DNA of 64,000 nucleotides from Ignavibacteriaceae bacterium. Its GTDB lineage: Bacteria; Bacteroidota; Ignavibacteria; Ignavibacteriales; Ignavibacteriaceae. The stretch covers positions 62,001-126,000 of the forward strand of contig JABWCL010000002.1 in the NCBI GenBank assembly GCA_013360295.1, given 5' to 3'. The first letter of the stretch is position 1; the number at the start of each line of letters is the position of its first letter. A program made the position numbers and the translations under genes. Below are positions 28,222-37,508 of the stretch, in pieces. The notes under the pieces are model-generated. The model was not told where the DNA came from and searched no databases. It saw only the letters and a program-made list of their open reading frames with translations.

Positions 28222-29425
28222 GTTTATCTTCCTTCACTTTTAATAATAGAATTAATCCAACAATAAAAAAGAAACTCAGAGATAAAATAGCTATCCTCTG
28301 ATCCCCGGTCGCGTAACTCAGGTACCCAAAAACAAGCGGCCCGACTATCGCTGAACTTTTTCCAAAGAATGAATAGAAACCAAAAAATTCCGTCTTTTTA
28401 TCCGGAGGGGTTAGTTTTGACATAAGCGAACGGCTCGAAGACTGGCTTGACCCCATAGCGGCACCCGCAAGCAGACCAACCAGATAAAACCCGTTTTTAT
28501 CAGAAGTATATGCGGCAAGCGCGACAGTGAACAGCCACATCACCAGTGAGATAATTATAGTCCGTGCGTGCCCTATCCTGTCGCTTATTATTCCCAGAAA
28601 AACAGAACCGACAATTGCGGTTGTCTGAACCGCAAGGAAGAAAAATAAAAGTTCCGTTTCGGTGAATCCAAGAGTCGTGCTCGCGTAATTACCGCTGAAG
28701 AAAATCACTGTGTTAACCCCTTCTATGTAAAAGAAATACGCCAGGAGAAACCACGCAAGATTTTTGTAGGTCTTAAGATGATGCAGAGTAAAAGATACTC
28801 TGCTTACACCAATACTCAGGAAGTTGATTTTTTCTGTGCTTTTGTTCCTGGTCTCTTTGAGATAAATGAAGAGTGGCATTGAAAAGATCAGAAAAAAGAT
28901 ACCTGAGAATACAAACGCCTCCTTCAGCATATTATTTGTAAGAAGCGGATAAATTCCGATAAGAGTGGCAATAGAACCAAAATATCCTGCGGCGAACCCG
29001 TATCCGCTGACCCTTCCGTAGTTTTTAGGCCTGGTAATTTCCGGAAGAAAAGCATCATAAAAGACCAGTCCGGCTTCAAACCCGATACTGGCTATAATAA
29101 ATATCAGCATCCCGCTGAAAATATCCCCTTCCCCTACCATATATAAAGAACAAGTAGCTACGATGCACATCAGTGTGAAAAAGAGCAGGAATCTTTTCTT
29201 CCCCGCCGAATAATCTGCGATGGCGCCAAGTATAGGAGAAATCAGCGCTGTGACAAGCATCGCCGCGCTGGTGCTGATGCTCCAATAAAAATCTCCGATC
29301 GGTTCGCCCTGGCTGACCACCTTCTTAAAATAAACGGCGTACACGAATGTCACGATCGTTAATGAGAAGGAGGTGTTGGCAAAATCAAACAGCGTCCAGA
29401 TAAATATTTTTTTTCGTTCACTCAT
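28205..29425 (-). CDS. MFS permease of the UMF1 (Atg22-like) family
   Basis: 406 residues with about twelve membrane helices. The opening ERKKIFIWTLFDFANTSFSL and the motif PILGAIADYSAGKKRFL mark the UMF1/Atg22-like branch of the major facilitator superfamily, and IGFEAGLVFYDAFLPEITRP plus GRVSGYGFAAGYFGS are family signatures. The second half has GIISDRIGHARTI (motif A repeat) and GAAMGSSQSSSRSLMSKLTPP. Substrate of bacterial members is not established; amino-acid export has been suggested for the yeast relative. Its ATG overlaps the trmB stop by 4 bases, so the two are translationally coupled, although they have no evident functional connection. Confidence 0.88.
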   Translation of the reverse strand: MSERKKIFIWTLFDFANTSFSLTIVTFVYAVYFKKVVSQGEPIGDFYWSISTSAAMLVTALISPILGAIADYSAGKKRFLLFFTLMCIVATCSLYMVGEGDIFSGMLIFIIASIGFEAGLVFYDAFLPEITRPKNYGRVSGYGFAAGYFGSIATLIGIYPLLTNNMLKEAFVFSGIFFLIFSMPLFIYLKETRNKSTEKINFLSIGVSRVSFTLHHLKTYKNLAWFLLAYFFYIEGVNTVIFFSGNYASTTLGFTETELLFFFLAVQTTAIVGSVFLGIISDRIGHARTIIISLVMWLFTVALAAYTSDKNGFYLVGLLAGAAMGSSQSSSRSLMSKLTPPDKKTEFFGFYSFFGKSSAIVGPLVFGYLSYATGDQRIAILSLSFFFIVGLILLLKVKEDKPEPEN

Positions 29426-30099
29426 TCATATTTTGGAATTTTTGTACTGTCGAAGTTATCTAATAAAAAGCTAATATAATAGATTTTTCTTCCGTCGCGG
29501 AGATGATCGGATTCAAACCGCGTCATTATTTTTTCTTCAGGCGTGAGTTCCGGGTAATTGCGGAGATCAGGGACTGTTTTCAGTATCGCCAAACCCATCA
29601 GTCCGCAAATCTTTTTCGCGTAATTGTAAAGATGTTCACTGTCAGTCTTGAGATGCATCACTCCCCCCGGCTTCATTAACCGCTTATAGATTGTAAGATA
29701 CCTGGGATGTATCACACGCTTCTTTCTGTGCCCGTGCATCGGATATGGCTCCGGGAAAGGTATCCAGATATTCGTCACCTTAGGTTCCTGAAATATTAAT
29801 TCGACCTTCTCAATATATGATATAAGAAATGCCGCATTCGTGAGGTTGTTTTCTGCTACTGTCTTAGCTCCGCGCCAAATCCGGTTTGATTTCCTGTCAA
29901 CCCCGATAAAAAATTTTTCGGGATACATCTCGGCCAGACCGGTTGTATACTCTCCGTTACCGCAAGCCAACTCGAGCGTCACATCATTCGCGTCTGAAAT
30001 CCTTATTTTTAGTTCTTCTAAAGACCCTTGAATTCGCCTGCTATAGACATTCGGAAGACTGTTCACTTCCGCGACTTTTTTGTGTTTCGTTCTTGCCAT
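29422..30099 (-). CDS. trmB: tRNA (guanine-N7)-methyltransferase
   Basis: 225-residue SAM-dependent enzyme that methylates G46 of the tRNA variable loop. Seen: the SAM-binding ELACGNGEYTTGLAEMYP, FIGVDRKSNRIWRGAKTV, the family motif NIWIPFPEPYPMHGHRKKRVIHPRYL and the C-terminal PELTPEEKIMTRFESDHLRDGRKIYYISF, all matching TrmB. Length slightly above E. coli-type chains without their N-terminal extension. Head of a two-gene minus-strand unit with the UMF1 permease; divergent from the porin-like gene. Confidence 0.93.
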   Translation of the reverse strand: MARTKHKKVAEVNSLPNVYSRRIQGSLEELKIRISDANDVTLELACGNGEYTTGLAEMYPEKFFIGVDRKSNRIWRGAKTVAENNLTNAAFLISYIEKVELIFQEPKVTNIWIPFPEPYPMHGHRKKRVIHPRYLTIYKRLMKPGGVMHLKTDSEHLYNYAKKICGLMGLAILKTVPDLRNYPELTPEEKIMTRFESDHLRDGRKIYYISFLLDNFDSTKIPKYE

Positions 30100-30328
30100 T
30101 CACTGAATTTGAAAAAATATTTGGTCTGTTAATATAAGAATTATAGGATGTATTTTCCGGACCTTATGGTAATTTCGGACTTCACGGATCCATTTGGTTA
30201 TGACTATAAGGAGAGGCCGGGGTGTACGCCTAATTTATAAGCTCCGGATTAAGAGAAAATTTATTTTGTTTACAAATTCAATTTTATATAGTTTTGCTTT
30301 GTCAATCATACACATTTATAGGAATAAT

Positions 30329-31534
30329 ATGAAAAAGCTCTTTTTATTGTTCGTCCTCACAGTAGTCCTCTTTAACCTGTCATCTTACGCGCAGGAAAGA
30401 AATCTGAAAGCCGGCGGTTATGCCAGAGTATGGAGCCTTGGTAACAACCCATATGTAGCAGACCCCGAACTCATCAAGTACAATCCAGCTTATGCAGCCC
30501 AATACTCCAATATGATCTGGGGTGATCTGGGATCAGCAGGCAACACGGATCAATTTGCGGCTTTTAATTTCTACATTAACGACCAGATCACTGTCGGTGC
30601 AATGCTCACACGTGATAATCTTGCAGGGCTTCATACTGGTATTTCAACCTTAGATCCGGGTGGAGTAATTTCCGCGGTCAACTCATACGTTGGTGCCGGT
30701 AAGGTTGTTGGACTAAATAATAACCTGGAACTGTTTGGCTCATACAAAATGGGCGATATGGTAATCGGTCTTGGTGTTGCGTATGCCAGTACCGGTAAAG
30801 AAGATGATCCTGGTACAGGTGTATCAACTGGTTCCGCATCCCAGTTGGGACTTAACGCAGGTGTATTAATGAGTCTTCCGTCTAATCTCAAACTTGATGC
30901 AGGTCTTACTTTTATGACTGTTAGCGGTCTATATGAGCCAAACGGAGGAAAGAAAACAGAGATCTCGAACTCGATTCTCTCTATTTACGCAAAAGTACCG
31001 TATCCAATGACATCAAAAATGTCTCTGGTTCCTCTTGTGAGATTTTCCAATGTGGGAGGCTCCTGGGATATTAATGGAAAATCTGGCGATGTCCCCGGAA
31101 TGACTGAACTCTATTTCGGATTAGGAATGAAGTATAAAGGAGACGATTTCTGCCTTATCGGCGGGCCCGCCTTTATATATGAATCCAAAAGCGAAACAAA
31201 AGATTATAACGGCGTCGCAGATATTGATGAATCAGCTATGAAATTCCCGGTATGGAATTTAGGTGCTGAGTGGTATGCAACCGACTGGCTGATCGCCCGC
31301 TGCGGTTATTCTGCTGAAACTCATTCAATGAGCAAAACAACAAAACTGACCCCGGAACAGAAACAATCTGAGACGATGTTTGTTCCCGGTTCCGCCACAG
31401 TCGGACTTGGATTACGTTTTGGTACCTTTGCACTTGATGGTGTTGTATCAGCAAATACTATCCGCGCAGGACTTGGGAACCTTTCCAACAACGCTGATAC
31501 TTTCTCATTCGTATCCGCAAGCTACGCTTTTTAA
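30329..31534 (+). CDS. Porin-like outer-membrane beta-barrel protein
   Basis: 401 residues starting at ATG 30329, which has AGGA 6 bases upstream and begins a signal peptide (MKKLFLLFVLTVVLFNLSSY, cleavage after AQ); the frame is open further upstream but that part is basic and unlike an export signal. The mature protein is a succession of amphipathic strands (FNFYINDQITVGAML; LELFGSYKMGDMVIGLGVAY; LGAEWYATDWLIARCGY) and ends with the aromatic beta signal FSFVSASYAF. Likely a 14- to 16-strand channel or a fatty-acid-porin-type barrel; substrate unknown. Single gene closed by a terminator. Confidence 0.75.
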   Translation: MKKLFLLFVLTVVLFNLSSYAQERNLKAGGYARVWSLGNNPYVADPELIKYNPAYAAQYSNMIWGDLGSAGNTDQFAAFNFYINDQITVGAMLTRDNLAGLHTGISTLDPGGVISAVNSYVGAGKVVGLNNNLELFGSYKMGDMVIGLGVAYASTGKEDDPGTGVSTGSASQLGLNAGVLMSLPSNLKLDAGLTFMTVSGLYEPNGGKKTEISNSILSIYAKVPYPMTSKMSLVPLVRFSNVGGSWDINGKSGDVPGMTELYFGLGMKYKGDDFCLIGGPAFIYESKSETKDYNGVADIDESAMKFPVWNLGAEWYATDWLIARCGYSAETHSMSKTTKLTPEQKQSETMFVPGSATVGLGLRFGTFALDGVVSANTIRAGLGNLSNNADTFSFVSASYAF

Positions 31535-31552
31535 TTAGCTCCCCTTCTTATT

Positions 31553-31588
31553 AAGGCTGTCATAATTCATTTTATGGCAGCCTTTTTA
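31553..31588 (+). terminator. Intrinsic terminator after the porin-like gene
   Basis: AAGGCTGTCAT, 10-base loop, ATGGCAGCCTT (one G-U pair in 11) followed by TTTATTT, 18 bases after the stop. Confidence 0.85.
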
Positions 31589-31862
31589 TTTCTGTTCCCG
31601 TCCTGCCTTTCGTCTTATTTATTTCTCGCCGCATTCACCCTAAATTAAAGTGACACTTAGGACTGTAAATATCTGAAACACCTTATGTTCATTACATAAA
31701 GCCGGGCAACAGGATAATCTTTAACAGGGGAGGAAATATTATCTGCTTCAGACAGCAGGATATTGTCAGGAACATTAGATTGGAAATCCCGGAATTTCAC
31801 CCGGACCATTTGTTATTACTCTTGTTGTTTTCTCTGCGGTTTTATCATAATCAGTGATTTTG

Positions 31863-32200
31863 GAGTACTCCGGTCAAATACATTACTGCCAGGGGTTTAT
31901 CGACTTTGAAGGAAGTTTTTCATACTGAGAAATCGTGTTTGTATTCTACGACGGACATCTTGCACCCGGTCAATTTGAGCTTTCGCAAAATTATCCTAAT
32001 CCGTTCAATCTGTTAACCAATATTTCATTCATCCCCCCGGTTGACTCAAACATTTCATTCAGTGGCCAAGATCTCCGAGAAAAAAACTTGCGGTTATCAA
32101 AGAGGACCGGTTCAGGAGAATGATACTTATTTCAGAGTTTTCTCCGCAAAATTTTTCTTCTGGTATTTAACTATAAGTACTTCATGTATTCCCCTCCGGA
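31863..32200 (+). pseudogene. Decayed C-terminus of a type IX secretion substrate
   Basis: One frame reads QGFIDFEGSFSY, an in-frame TGA at 31926, then EIVFVF...GQFELSQNYPNPFN and ISFIPP. This is the usual order just before and in the T9SS sorting domain of Ignavibacteria surface proteins (YRLKQIDFDGSFSYSNEIE..., then FELSQNYPNPFNPTT). Further on, SPQNFSSGI followed by a stop corresponds to the DASNLSSGVYFY part of the same domain. No intact N-terminal coding region can be seen upstream to 31590. The whole stretch is therefore a relic of a larger gene, with at least one premature stop and a frame loss after about 32060. Confidence 0.65.
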
Positions 32201-32276
32201 AGTAATTCTGTTGAAAAATCGTTCATAAGGAAACTCACACTTGAAAAAGCTGAATTAAAATTTGTCTTTCAAAGGA

Positions 32277-32458
32277 CTGTCTCAACCGGGAGGGTTCTCT
32301 TATTTTATTCAACAAAACGAGGAAAGATATTACATTCACTCATCGACGAATAGCCATATCAATCGACAAAATCTCGATGGGCTCCCGTTCGTCGATAAAT
32401 AAGCCGTTTCGTCGATTAACCATATTCGATAGAAGAGTTTAACCTTAAGTTGAGACAG
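32277..32458. repeat. 182-bp MITE-like element with 10-bp terminal inverted repeats
   Basis: CTGTCTCAAC at 32277-32286 and its exact complement GTTGAGACAG at 32449-32458 bound a non-coding 182-bp segment. Inside, TTCGTCGAT occurs at 32388-32396 and 32408-32416 and in inverted form (ATCGACGAA) at 32342-32350. The ends resemble those I recall for some insertion sequences (GGACTGTCTCAA). I see no target-site duplication and no transposase remnant. It could instead be a structured RNA or a chance inverted repeat. The rest of 31590-32489, apart from the T9SS relic, shows nothing I can support. Confidence 0.4.
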
Positions 32459-32489
32459 CAAATCAAAATAAATACAATTAGGTGTATTG

Positions 32490-32693
32490 ATGGAAAGATT
32501 CTCAAATTCATTTCGGGACTCTCAGTCAAGAACTAATATCACACAGACTGGAGTTAATCGTCCTTATCCCCCGGACAGGAAAACTAAAGGCGAAATATTA
32601 CCAAAAATTATTCCGGGATTAACTCTTGCGATCGGCTTTACTTTCTTATTTTTTATTATTTACTATATTAGTAGATATCTTCCGATGCGGTAA
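32490..32693 (+). CDS. Small single-pass membrane protein
   Basis: 67 residues from ATG 32490, with AGGTG 5 bases upstream. The first 40 residues are polar and Ser/Arg/Pro-rich (RFSNSFRDSQSRTNITQTG); the rest is one membrane helix (IPGLTLAIGFTFLFFIIYYI) with a short basic C-terminus. No family recognised. It stands alone in a gene-poor region. The good ribosome-binding site and the clean helix favour a real gene; the small size keeps confidence moderate. The 268 bases that follow contain no gene I can support, only the candidate promoter at 32903. Confidence 0.5.
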   Translation: MERFSNSFRDSQSRTNITQTGVNRPYPPDRKTKGEILPKIIPGLTLAIGFTFLFFIIYYISRYLPMR

Positions 32694-32902
32694 CGGATTA
32701 CCAGACTTATGCCTGCTTTGATTCAAATGCTCCGGTTCACTAGCTTCGGCAACGAAATAGTCTGACTCCTTATCCCTGTTGATCTGTCTGCAAATCCGTT
32801 CAGCACTGACACTTCCGGCAATAGACAGCCATAAGTTCCGATCTTCTCAGACATAAATTTAATGAGAATTAACCAACATTAACGTTTACTGATTTTGTCA
32901 TA

Positions 32903-32931
32903 TTGACTTTAAATCTTTAAAGGGCTAAATT
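32903..32931 (+). promoter_or_regulatory. Candidate promoter of the caspase-fold/CHASE2 operon
   Basis: TTGACT, a 17-base spacer, then TAAATT, 30 bases before the first start codon of the operon. It fits a sigma-70-type layout (5/6 and 4/6 matches). Housekeeping promoters in this phylum often follow a different consensus, so this is a tentative call. Confidence 0.35.
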
Positions 32932-32961
32932 TAAATATTAAAAAATAATACTGGAACCAAG

Positions 32962-33573
32962 ATGTTGAATCGCGCACTTTCTTTCATTTTGATCTTCTCC
33001 TTCGCTCTGACTTTTATCACAATTAATGCTCAGACAAAAGTCCAGGCAAAACTTGGCATATTATTAAGTTCCGACAATAATAAAATTACCAGGCTAAAGT
33101 CCAAAGACCGGCTGAAACCCGGAGATAAATTCCGGATCTTCGTTCAGCCTCTTTCATCCTCACACGTCTATGTAGTATTCACTGACGATAAAGAGGCTAC
33201 TCTCCTCTCATCAGAAGTTAAAGGTAAAAAATTGCAGAAAGACAAATTGATTATACTCCCTTCTGAAAATGAATTCTATGAATTTGACAATTTATCTACC
33301 AATTGCAAGATTTCGATAATCTGCGAGGCTGATAAAAATGCCCAGATTGAGAAATTGTTTCAGTCCGCTGAAAGCATTCCCAAGGCTAACTGGGTGTCTT
33401 ACGAGGCTGAGATTGCAAAATCCGCTGCTAAGGATCTGAACGACAAATCCGATAAGCCATTCCAGATCGCGGGGAACGTCAGAGCGGCAAATGATGATTT
33501 TCTGAATAAGCTTCAGCTTTATACAGGAAAGGATAAACTGTACAAATCATATGAAGTTGAAATTAAAAAGTAA
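32962..33573 (+). CDS. Exported DUF4384 protein
   Basis: 203 residues. Signal peptide (SFILIFSFALTFITINAQ), then a DUF4384 domain: LKPGDKFRIFVQPLSSSHVYVVFTD, EATLLSS, and LIILPSENEFYEFDN. DUF4384 is a beta-sandwich domain most often found fused to caspase-like (peptidase C14) domains or in their operons, which fits the neighbours here. First gene of a six-gene unit: its end overlaps the start of the CHASE2 cyclase gene by 23 bases, so translation is probably coupled. Predicted periplasmic; the C-terminal 60 residues are helical and charged. Molecular function unknown. Confidence 0.8.
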   Translation: MLNRALSFILIFSFALTFITINAQTKVQAKLGILLSSDNNKITRLKSKDRLKPGDKFRIFVQPLSSSHVYVVFTDDKEATLLSSEVKGKKLQKDKLIILPSENEFYEFDNLSTNCKISIICEADKNAQIEKLFQSAESIPKANWVSYEAEIAKSAAKDLNDKSDKPFQIAGNVRAANDDFLNKLQLYTGKDKLYKSYEVEIKK

Positions 33574-35689
33574 AGGATTACTTCCGAGGCTCTTACTTTA
33601 TAATTCACTCTTAGTTTTATTAGTCTGTTCCCTGCTCTATTTTTTCGGAACGGCGTGGAACAGACTTGACTATCAGGCTCTCGATTTTCTATACCGTTAC
33701 AATATAGATGATCCGGAATTTATCAGGAAGAGTGACGATGTTATTCTTCTTAATGTAACAAGTGAATCCTATAAATACTTCGGCTCGAATATACTAAAAC
33801 GAGAGTCCCTCGCTGAAGTAAATAATGTACTTGCCGAACTCGCCCCCGCCGCGGTGATGTATGATGTTATTTTCCTGGCTGAAGGAGAAGATGAGGGAGA
33901 CCGTTTATTCGAAGAATCTCTGAAGAATCTCGAAAAAATATACCTCCCTGTGGGTATTGAACCCTCGTCTGCACCGGTTAATTTCAGAAAAGGAAACGGT
34001 GACTTTTACCAGAAACTTAATACTGATTACAATTTCAGACCGAAGGAAGTCAATGAAGGCAGTCCTTTCCGGGGAGCCCGCGCGCTCGTTCAGCTTGACC
34101 GATTTAGTACCCTCTCTAGCGGTTCCGGGCATCTTACAGTGGTAGCAGACGCAGACGGCGTGTTCAGGCATATTCCTCTCTTGATTAGGATTGATTCTAC
34201 GCTCTTCCCTTCAATCTCTCTTACAATGTTTCTCGATTACCTCGATGTACCACTGGATTCAGTAATAGTGAACTGGGGAGAGTCAATTACAATTAAGTCC
34301 GGATTATCAAGGTATGTTGACAAAGATATTGTCATCCCGATTGACGTACAGGGCCAGACATACATCCCCTACCCTTCTTACTGGTCAGACTTCCCAAGGA
34401 TGATGGATGCGCACAATCTGATCAAATATTATCAAGATCCGGACATGCAGGGCGACCTTCTGAGTTATTACGAAGGAAAATTTGTGCTGATTGGTGATGT
34501 CTCGGAGGGAATCTCTGATCTTGGACAGACCCAACTTGAGGACAATGTACCTCTTGTACTTATTCACGCTAGCGTTTTGAACGCTTTCCTGAATGATGGT
34601 TTTTTCTCAAAGACACCTGAAATGCTTGTCTTTTTTATCCTGCTTGTTGCAGGATTTTTATTTACCGCATCTTCACTGCTGAAAAGCAATATTCCTTTTT
34701 ATAGTCTGGGCATCCTCTCTGTCATTGTTCTTTTTGCCGTAACAAACCATTTTTTCACTGCCCATCATCTCATCCCGGTTGCCACCCTTTTTATCGGCAT
34801 AACCACGACTTTCCTTGGGACGCTTATCATTCTTCAGATACTCAGCAACCAGGAACAGGTTTTCATTAAAAACGCTTTTTCTAAATATGTACCGGAAAAA
34901 GTCGTGGATAAACTTATTGACAATCCTTCACAACTCCAGTTGGGAGGAGAAGAGAGGCTTGTAACAATTTTATTTTCTGATATAAAGGACTTCACAAAAA
35001 TTTCAGAGGATATCTCCCCTGCAATGCTGGGAAGACTCATTAATGGTTACCTTACTGAGATGACCAGGATAGTGCTGGAACAGGGAGGAATAATAGATAA
35101 ATATATCGGAGACGGAATTCTTGCTGAGTTCGGTGTGCCGCTTTTCACTGATGACCACGCCGAAAAAGCTTTAAGAGCCGCTCTCAAAATGCAGCAGCAG
35201 CTCCCGCACTTAAACGAACGCTGGCAGGCGGAAGGGCTTTCCACGGTATCAGTGAGAATTGGTATAAATACCGGACATGTGATTGCCGGAAATATGGGAT
35301 CGGAACAGGTCTTTGACTATACTGTGCTCGGCGACCCGGTCAATTTAGCCTCGCGTCTCGAAGGCGCCAATAAACTATACGGTTCCAAAATCCTTATCTC
35401 GGAATTTACTCTGGCGTACATTAACAAAAATGATTATATCATCAGGCCCCTTGATAAACTAACGGTAAAAGGTAAATCACAGGCTGTGCTCGTTTATGAA
35501 GTAATCGGGTACGCCTCTGAAAAAATCCCAGCGAAAGATCAGGAATATTATAATCTCTACACGGAAGCTTTTAACCTGTTTATTCAGGGTGATCACACCG
35601 GAAGCGAAAAATTACTCAGACAGATATTAAGCGGCAGGGATGATGATCCTGCTGCTTTGAATTTATTAAAAAAACTCAATCTAACTTAA
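33551..35689 (+). CDS. CHASE2-sensor class III adenylate cyclase (second copy)
   Basis: 712 residues, same architecture as the protein at 23746: N-terminal membrane helix, CHASE2 domain (about 40-345; DFLYRYN at its start), three membrane helices (about 358-435), then a class III cyclase with metal Asp477 (LFSDIKDFTK) and Asp521 (DKYIGDGILAEF), adenine-selecting Lys517, and VNLASRLEGANKLYG. The C-terminal tail is TPR-like (YTEAFNLFIQGDHTGSEKLL). It should turn an extracytoplasmic signal into cytoplasmic cAMP. Translation is probably coupled to the DUF4384 gene by a 23-base overlap; the next gene starts 30 bases on with its own AAGGAGG site. The only operon member without a cleaved export signal. 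Confidence 0.92.
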   Translation: MKLKLKSKGLLPRLLLYNSLLVLLVCSLLYFFGTAWNRLDYQALDFLYRYNIDDPEFIRKSDDVILLNVTSESYKYFGSNILKRESLAEVNNVLAELAPAAVMYDVIFLAEGEDEGDRLFEESLKNLEKIYLPVGIEPSSAPVNFRKGNGDFYQKLNTDYNFRPKEVNEGSPFRGARALVQLDRFSTLSSGSGHLTVVADADGVFRHIPLLIRIDSTLFPSISLTMFLDYLDVPLDSVIVNWGESITIKSGLSRYVDKDIVIPIDVQGQTYIPYPSYWSDFPRMMDAHNLIKYYQDPDMQGDLLSYYEGKFVLIGDVSEGISDLGQTQLEDNVPLVLIHASVLNAFLNDGFFSKTPEMLVFFILLVAGFLFTASSLLKSNIPFYSLGILSVIVLFAVTNHFFTAHHLIPVATLFIGITTTFLGTLIILQILSNQEQVFIKNAFSKYVPEKVVDKLIDNPSQLQLGGEERLVTILFSDIKDFTKISEDISPAMLGRLINGYLTEMTRIVLEQGGIIDKYIGDGILAEFGVPLFTDDHAEKALRAALKMQQQLPHLNERWQAEGLSTVSVRIGINTGHVIAGNMGSEQVFDYTVLGDPVNLASRLEGANKLYGSKILISEFTLAYINKNDYIIRPLDKLTVKGKSQAVLVYEVIGYASEKIPAKDQEYYNLYTEAFNLFIQGDHTGSEKLLRQILSGRDDDPAALNLLKKLNLT

Positions 35690-35719
35690 CTGATCATACA
35701 GTACTTTTAAGGAGGTATT

Positions 35720-37507
35720 ATGTTCGGAACCCGTATGGGGACATTTATATTGTTCCTGGTTCTTACAGTGTTTACTCAGATGCATCTGGCCCAAGAGAGA
35801 ACGCTCAGCATATCCGCTGCGGCTGATTCCCTTCAGGAGTTACTATCCTATGATAATCAACGACCGGATACAAAGAGATTCCTGATTGAAGAGTATATCA
35901 GAAACTCAGAAATTGAAATGGCGCTGCTCGAACTTCTTGATTTTTCTGAAGAGAAGGGATACAACGATGATGTTCACAGGTACAGAGGCGAAATTCTGCT
36001 TGGTGTCGGTAACTTTAAGGGAGCCCTGAAAGAAATAAAAATGAGTTACCTGATGAAGCCTGACAATTCAAAACTGATGAATCTTGCCTTCTCATATTTC
36101 GGTTTGGGCAACGAAGAACTGGCAAAAAAGATATATGATCAGTTGCTTAATCTTTATCCGGGCACCGACTCGGATGCTCTTGTTCTTCATTCGCAGCTCT
36201 ATAAGGGAGGACGTGCAACAGTCACGAATCTGATCCCTTCATTTTATAAGTCCTTTTATCCTGATAAGTACATAAAATATTTCCCGTCTCCGCAGATGAC
36301 TGTCCTCTCTCCGGAGAACAACAGTTCGGTCTTTGGGGAGACTTCTGTATTGTTCTCAGTTAACCACTCGCGTCCTGTAATACTCGTGGAAGTTAATGAT
36401 GAGATACTTTTTTCCTCCTCCGGAGAAGAGAATGAAAGTGAGGCTTTCTCACGCGAGTTCAATCATAAGTTAAACATCCCTGCTGGACCGGTAAAAATCA
36501 CAATTAAAGCGACAGACCTGTATGGCTTTACGGCCAGGACTGATTTGTATCTCCTGGGACTGAACTTTAACCGTGATGCATCGTGGCGAAGCAGTTATTC
36601 CGATTCACTGTACGCGGGCATCTCATTTCTAAACAGCTTCATCCCAAGAGATTTTACAAAGTCGGTAAAGTACGGTAACACAAATATTATTGTATTCAGC
36701 CCGGCAGTGAAAGACTACACTGATTTTCAGAAGGCTGTTTTCTGGTATGATCTGCTGTCGTCAGAGCAGATCGGCGTTACGGACAAAAAGAATATCAAGC
36801 CGATTCTGCTTGAAGATGCGGGTTCCGAGAATTTCAGAAGAGTATATGATGACTGGTTGCTGAAATCTACTAATTTTCAGTCACGCACCCTCGTCTATCT
36901 CAGCAGCCCGATTAGTGTAACAGATAACTCCGTTAGCATCAGGTCTGCCGACGGAAATATGTTTGATATACTTCAGAACATTTCCTCTTCTTTTAGAATA
37001 ATGTCGGATGGTTTATTGATAATATTTGAAGGGGAAACAGATCATCCCGAAAAAGCTGAGGTTATATTCAGTAAGCTGCTTGCGGAAACTCCATTTCCTG
37101 CAGCGATAATCCTTGGTAACCGTGCAGACCTTACTCAGTCTGTCATTAACTCACTGCTCAAACCGGAGGCCGCAGGATTTTCCGAACCAGGGCCTGCAAT
37201 TTTTGATTTCGCTTCTCTATCCACTTCTGATCCTTCAATCAGAATCTTCACTAGTCCGAAGGGAATGCCCGCTATCATTGAGAATCCTTCAGGGAAGGCA
37301 TTGCGCGTGCACCGTGATATGCTGATACTGCTGGAGTCTAAGCTGAAAAACGACAAAGTACTAGCCCCCCAGGCTGATAAAATAAGAACATACTGCTCAG
37401 ACTGGAAAATGTATAACGATATTTCACGTTTTGTAAGGAATGATCTGTCACTCGCAGATTTGTTAATAAAGATTGATGAATATAATTTAAGAACGGGAGG
37501 AAATTAA
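35720..37507 (+). CDS. Exported TPR-Ig protein with degenerate caspase-like domain
   Basis: 595 residues, preceded by AAGGAGG. Signal peptide (1-25), TPR-like helices (30-160), an Ig-like domain (193-281; MTVLSPENNSSVFG to DLYGFTARTDLYLLG), then a C-terminal region (about 320-500) that follows the peptidase C14 strand/helix order: NIIVFSPAVKDYTDFQKAV, NIKPILLEDAGSENFRRVYDDWL (compare LL..EATRENI..AL.WL in caspase-like proteins), TLVYLSSP where the SGHG histidine motif is expected, and LLIIFEGETD where DACYSG is expected. Both catalytic residues are thus missing. If correct it is a pseudoprotease; an unrelated Rossmann-like fold is possible. One base separates it from the next gene. Confidence 0.6.
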   Translation: MFGTRMGTFILFLVLTVFTQMHLAQERTLSISAAADSLQELLSYDNQRPDTKRFLIEEYIRNSEIEMALLELLDFSEEKGYNDDVHRYRGEILLGVGNFKGALKEIKMSYLMKPDNSKLMNLAFSYFGLGNEELAKKIYDQLLNLYPGTDSDALVLHSQLYKGGRATVTNLIPSFYKSFYPDKYIKYFPSPQMTVLSPENNSSVFGETSVLFSVNHSRPVILVEVNDEILFSSSGEENESEAFSREFNHKLNIPAGPVKITIKATDLYGFTARTDLYLLGLNFNRDASWRSSYSDSLYAGISFLNSFIPRDFTKSVKYGNTNIIVFSPAVKDYTDFQKAVFWYDLLSSEQIGVTDKKNIKPILLEDAGSENFRRVYDDWLLKSTNFQSRTLVYLSSPISVTDNSVSIRSADGNMFDILQNISSSFRIMSDGLLIIFEGETDHPEKAEVIFSKLLAETPFPAAIILGNRADLTQSVINSLLKPEAAGFSEPGPAIFDFASLSTSDPSIRIFTSPKGMPAIIENPSGKALRVHRDMLILLESKLKNDKVLAPQADKIRTYCSDWKMYNDISRFVRNDLSLADLLIKIDEYNLRTGGN

Positions 37508-37508
37508 A

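Noticed and set aside
30194-30328. Upstream extension of the porin-like gene to 30194
   Set aside because: The extra 45 residues are basic and lack an export signal, while ATG 30329 has a ribosome-binding site and starts a clean signal peptide.
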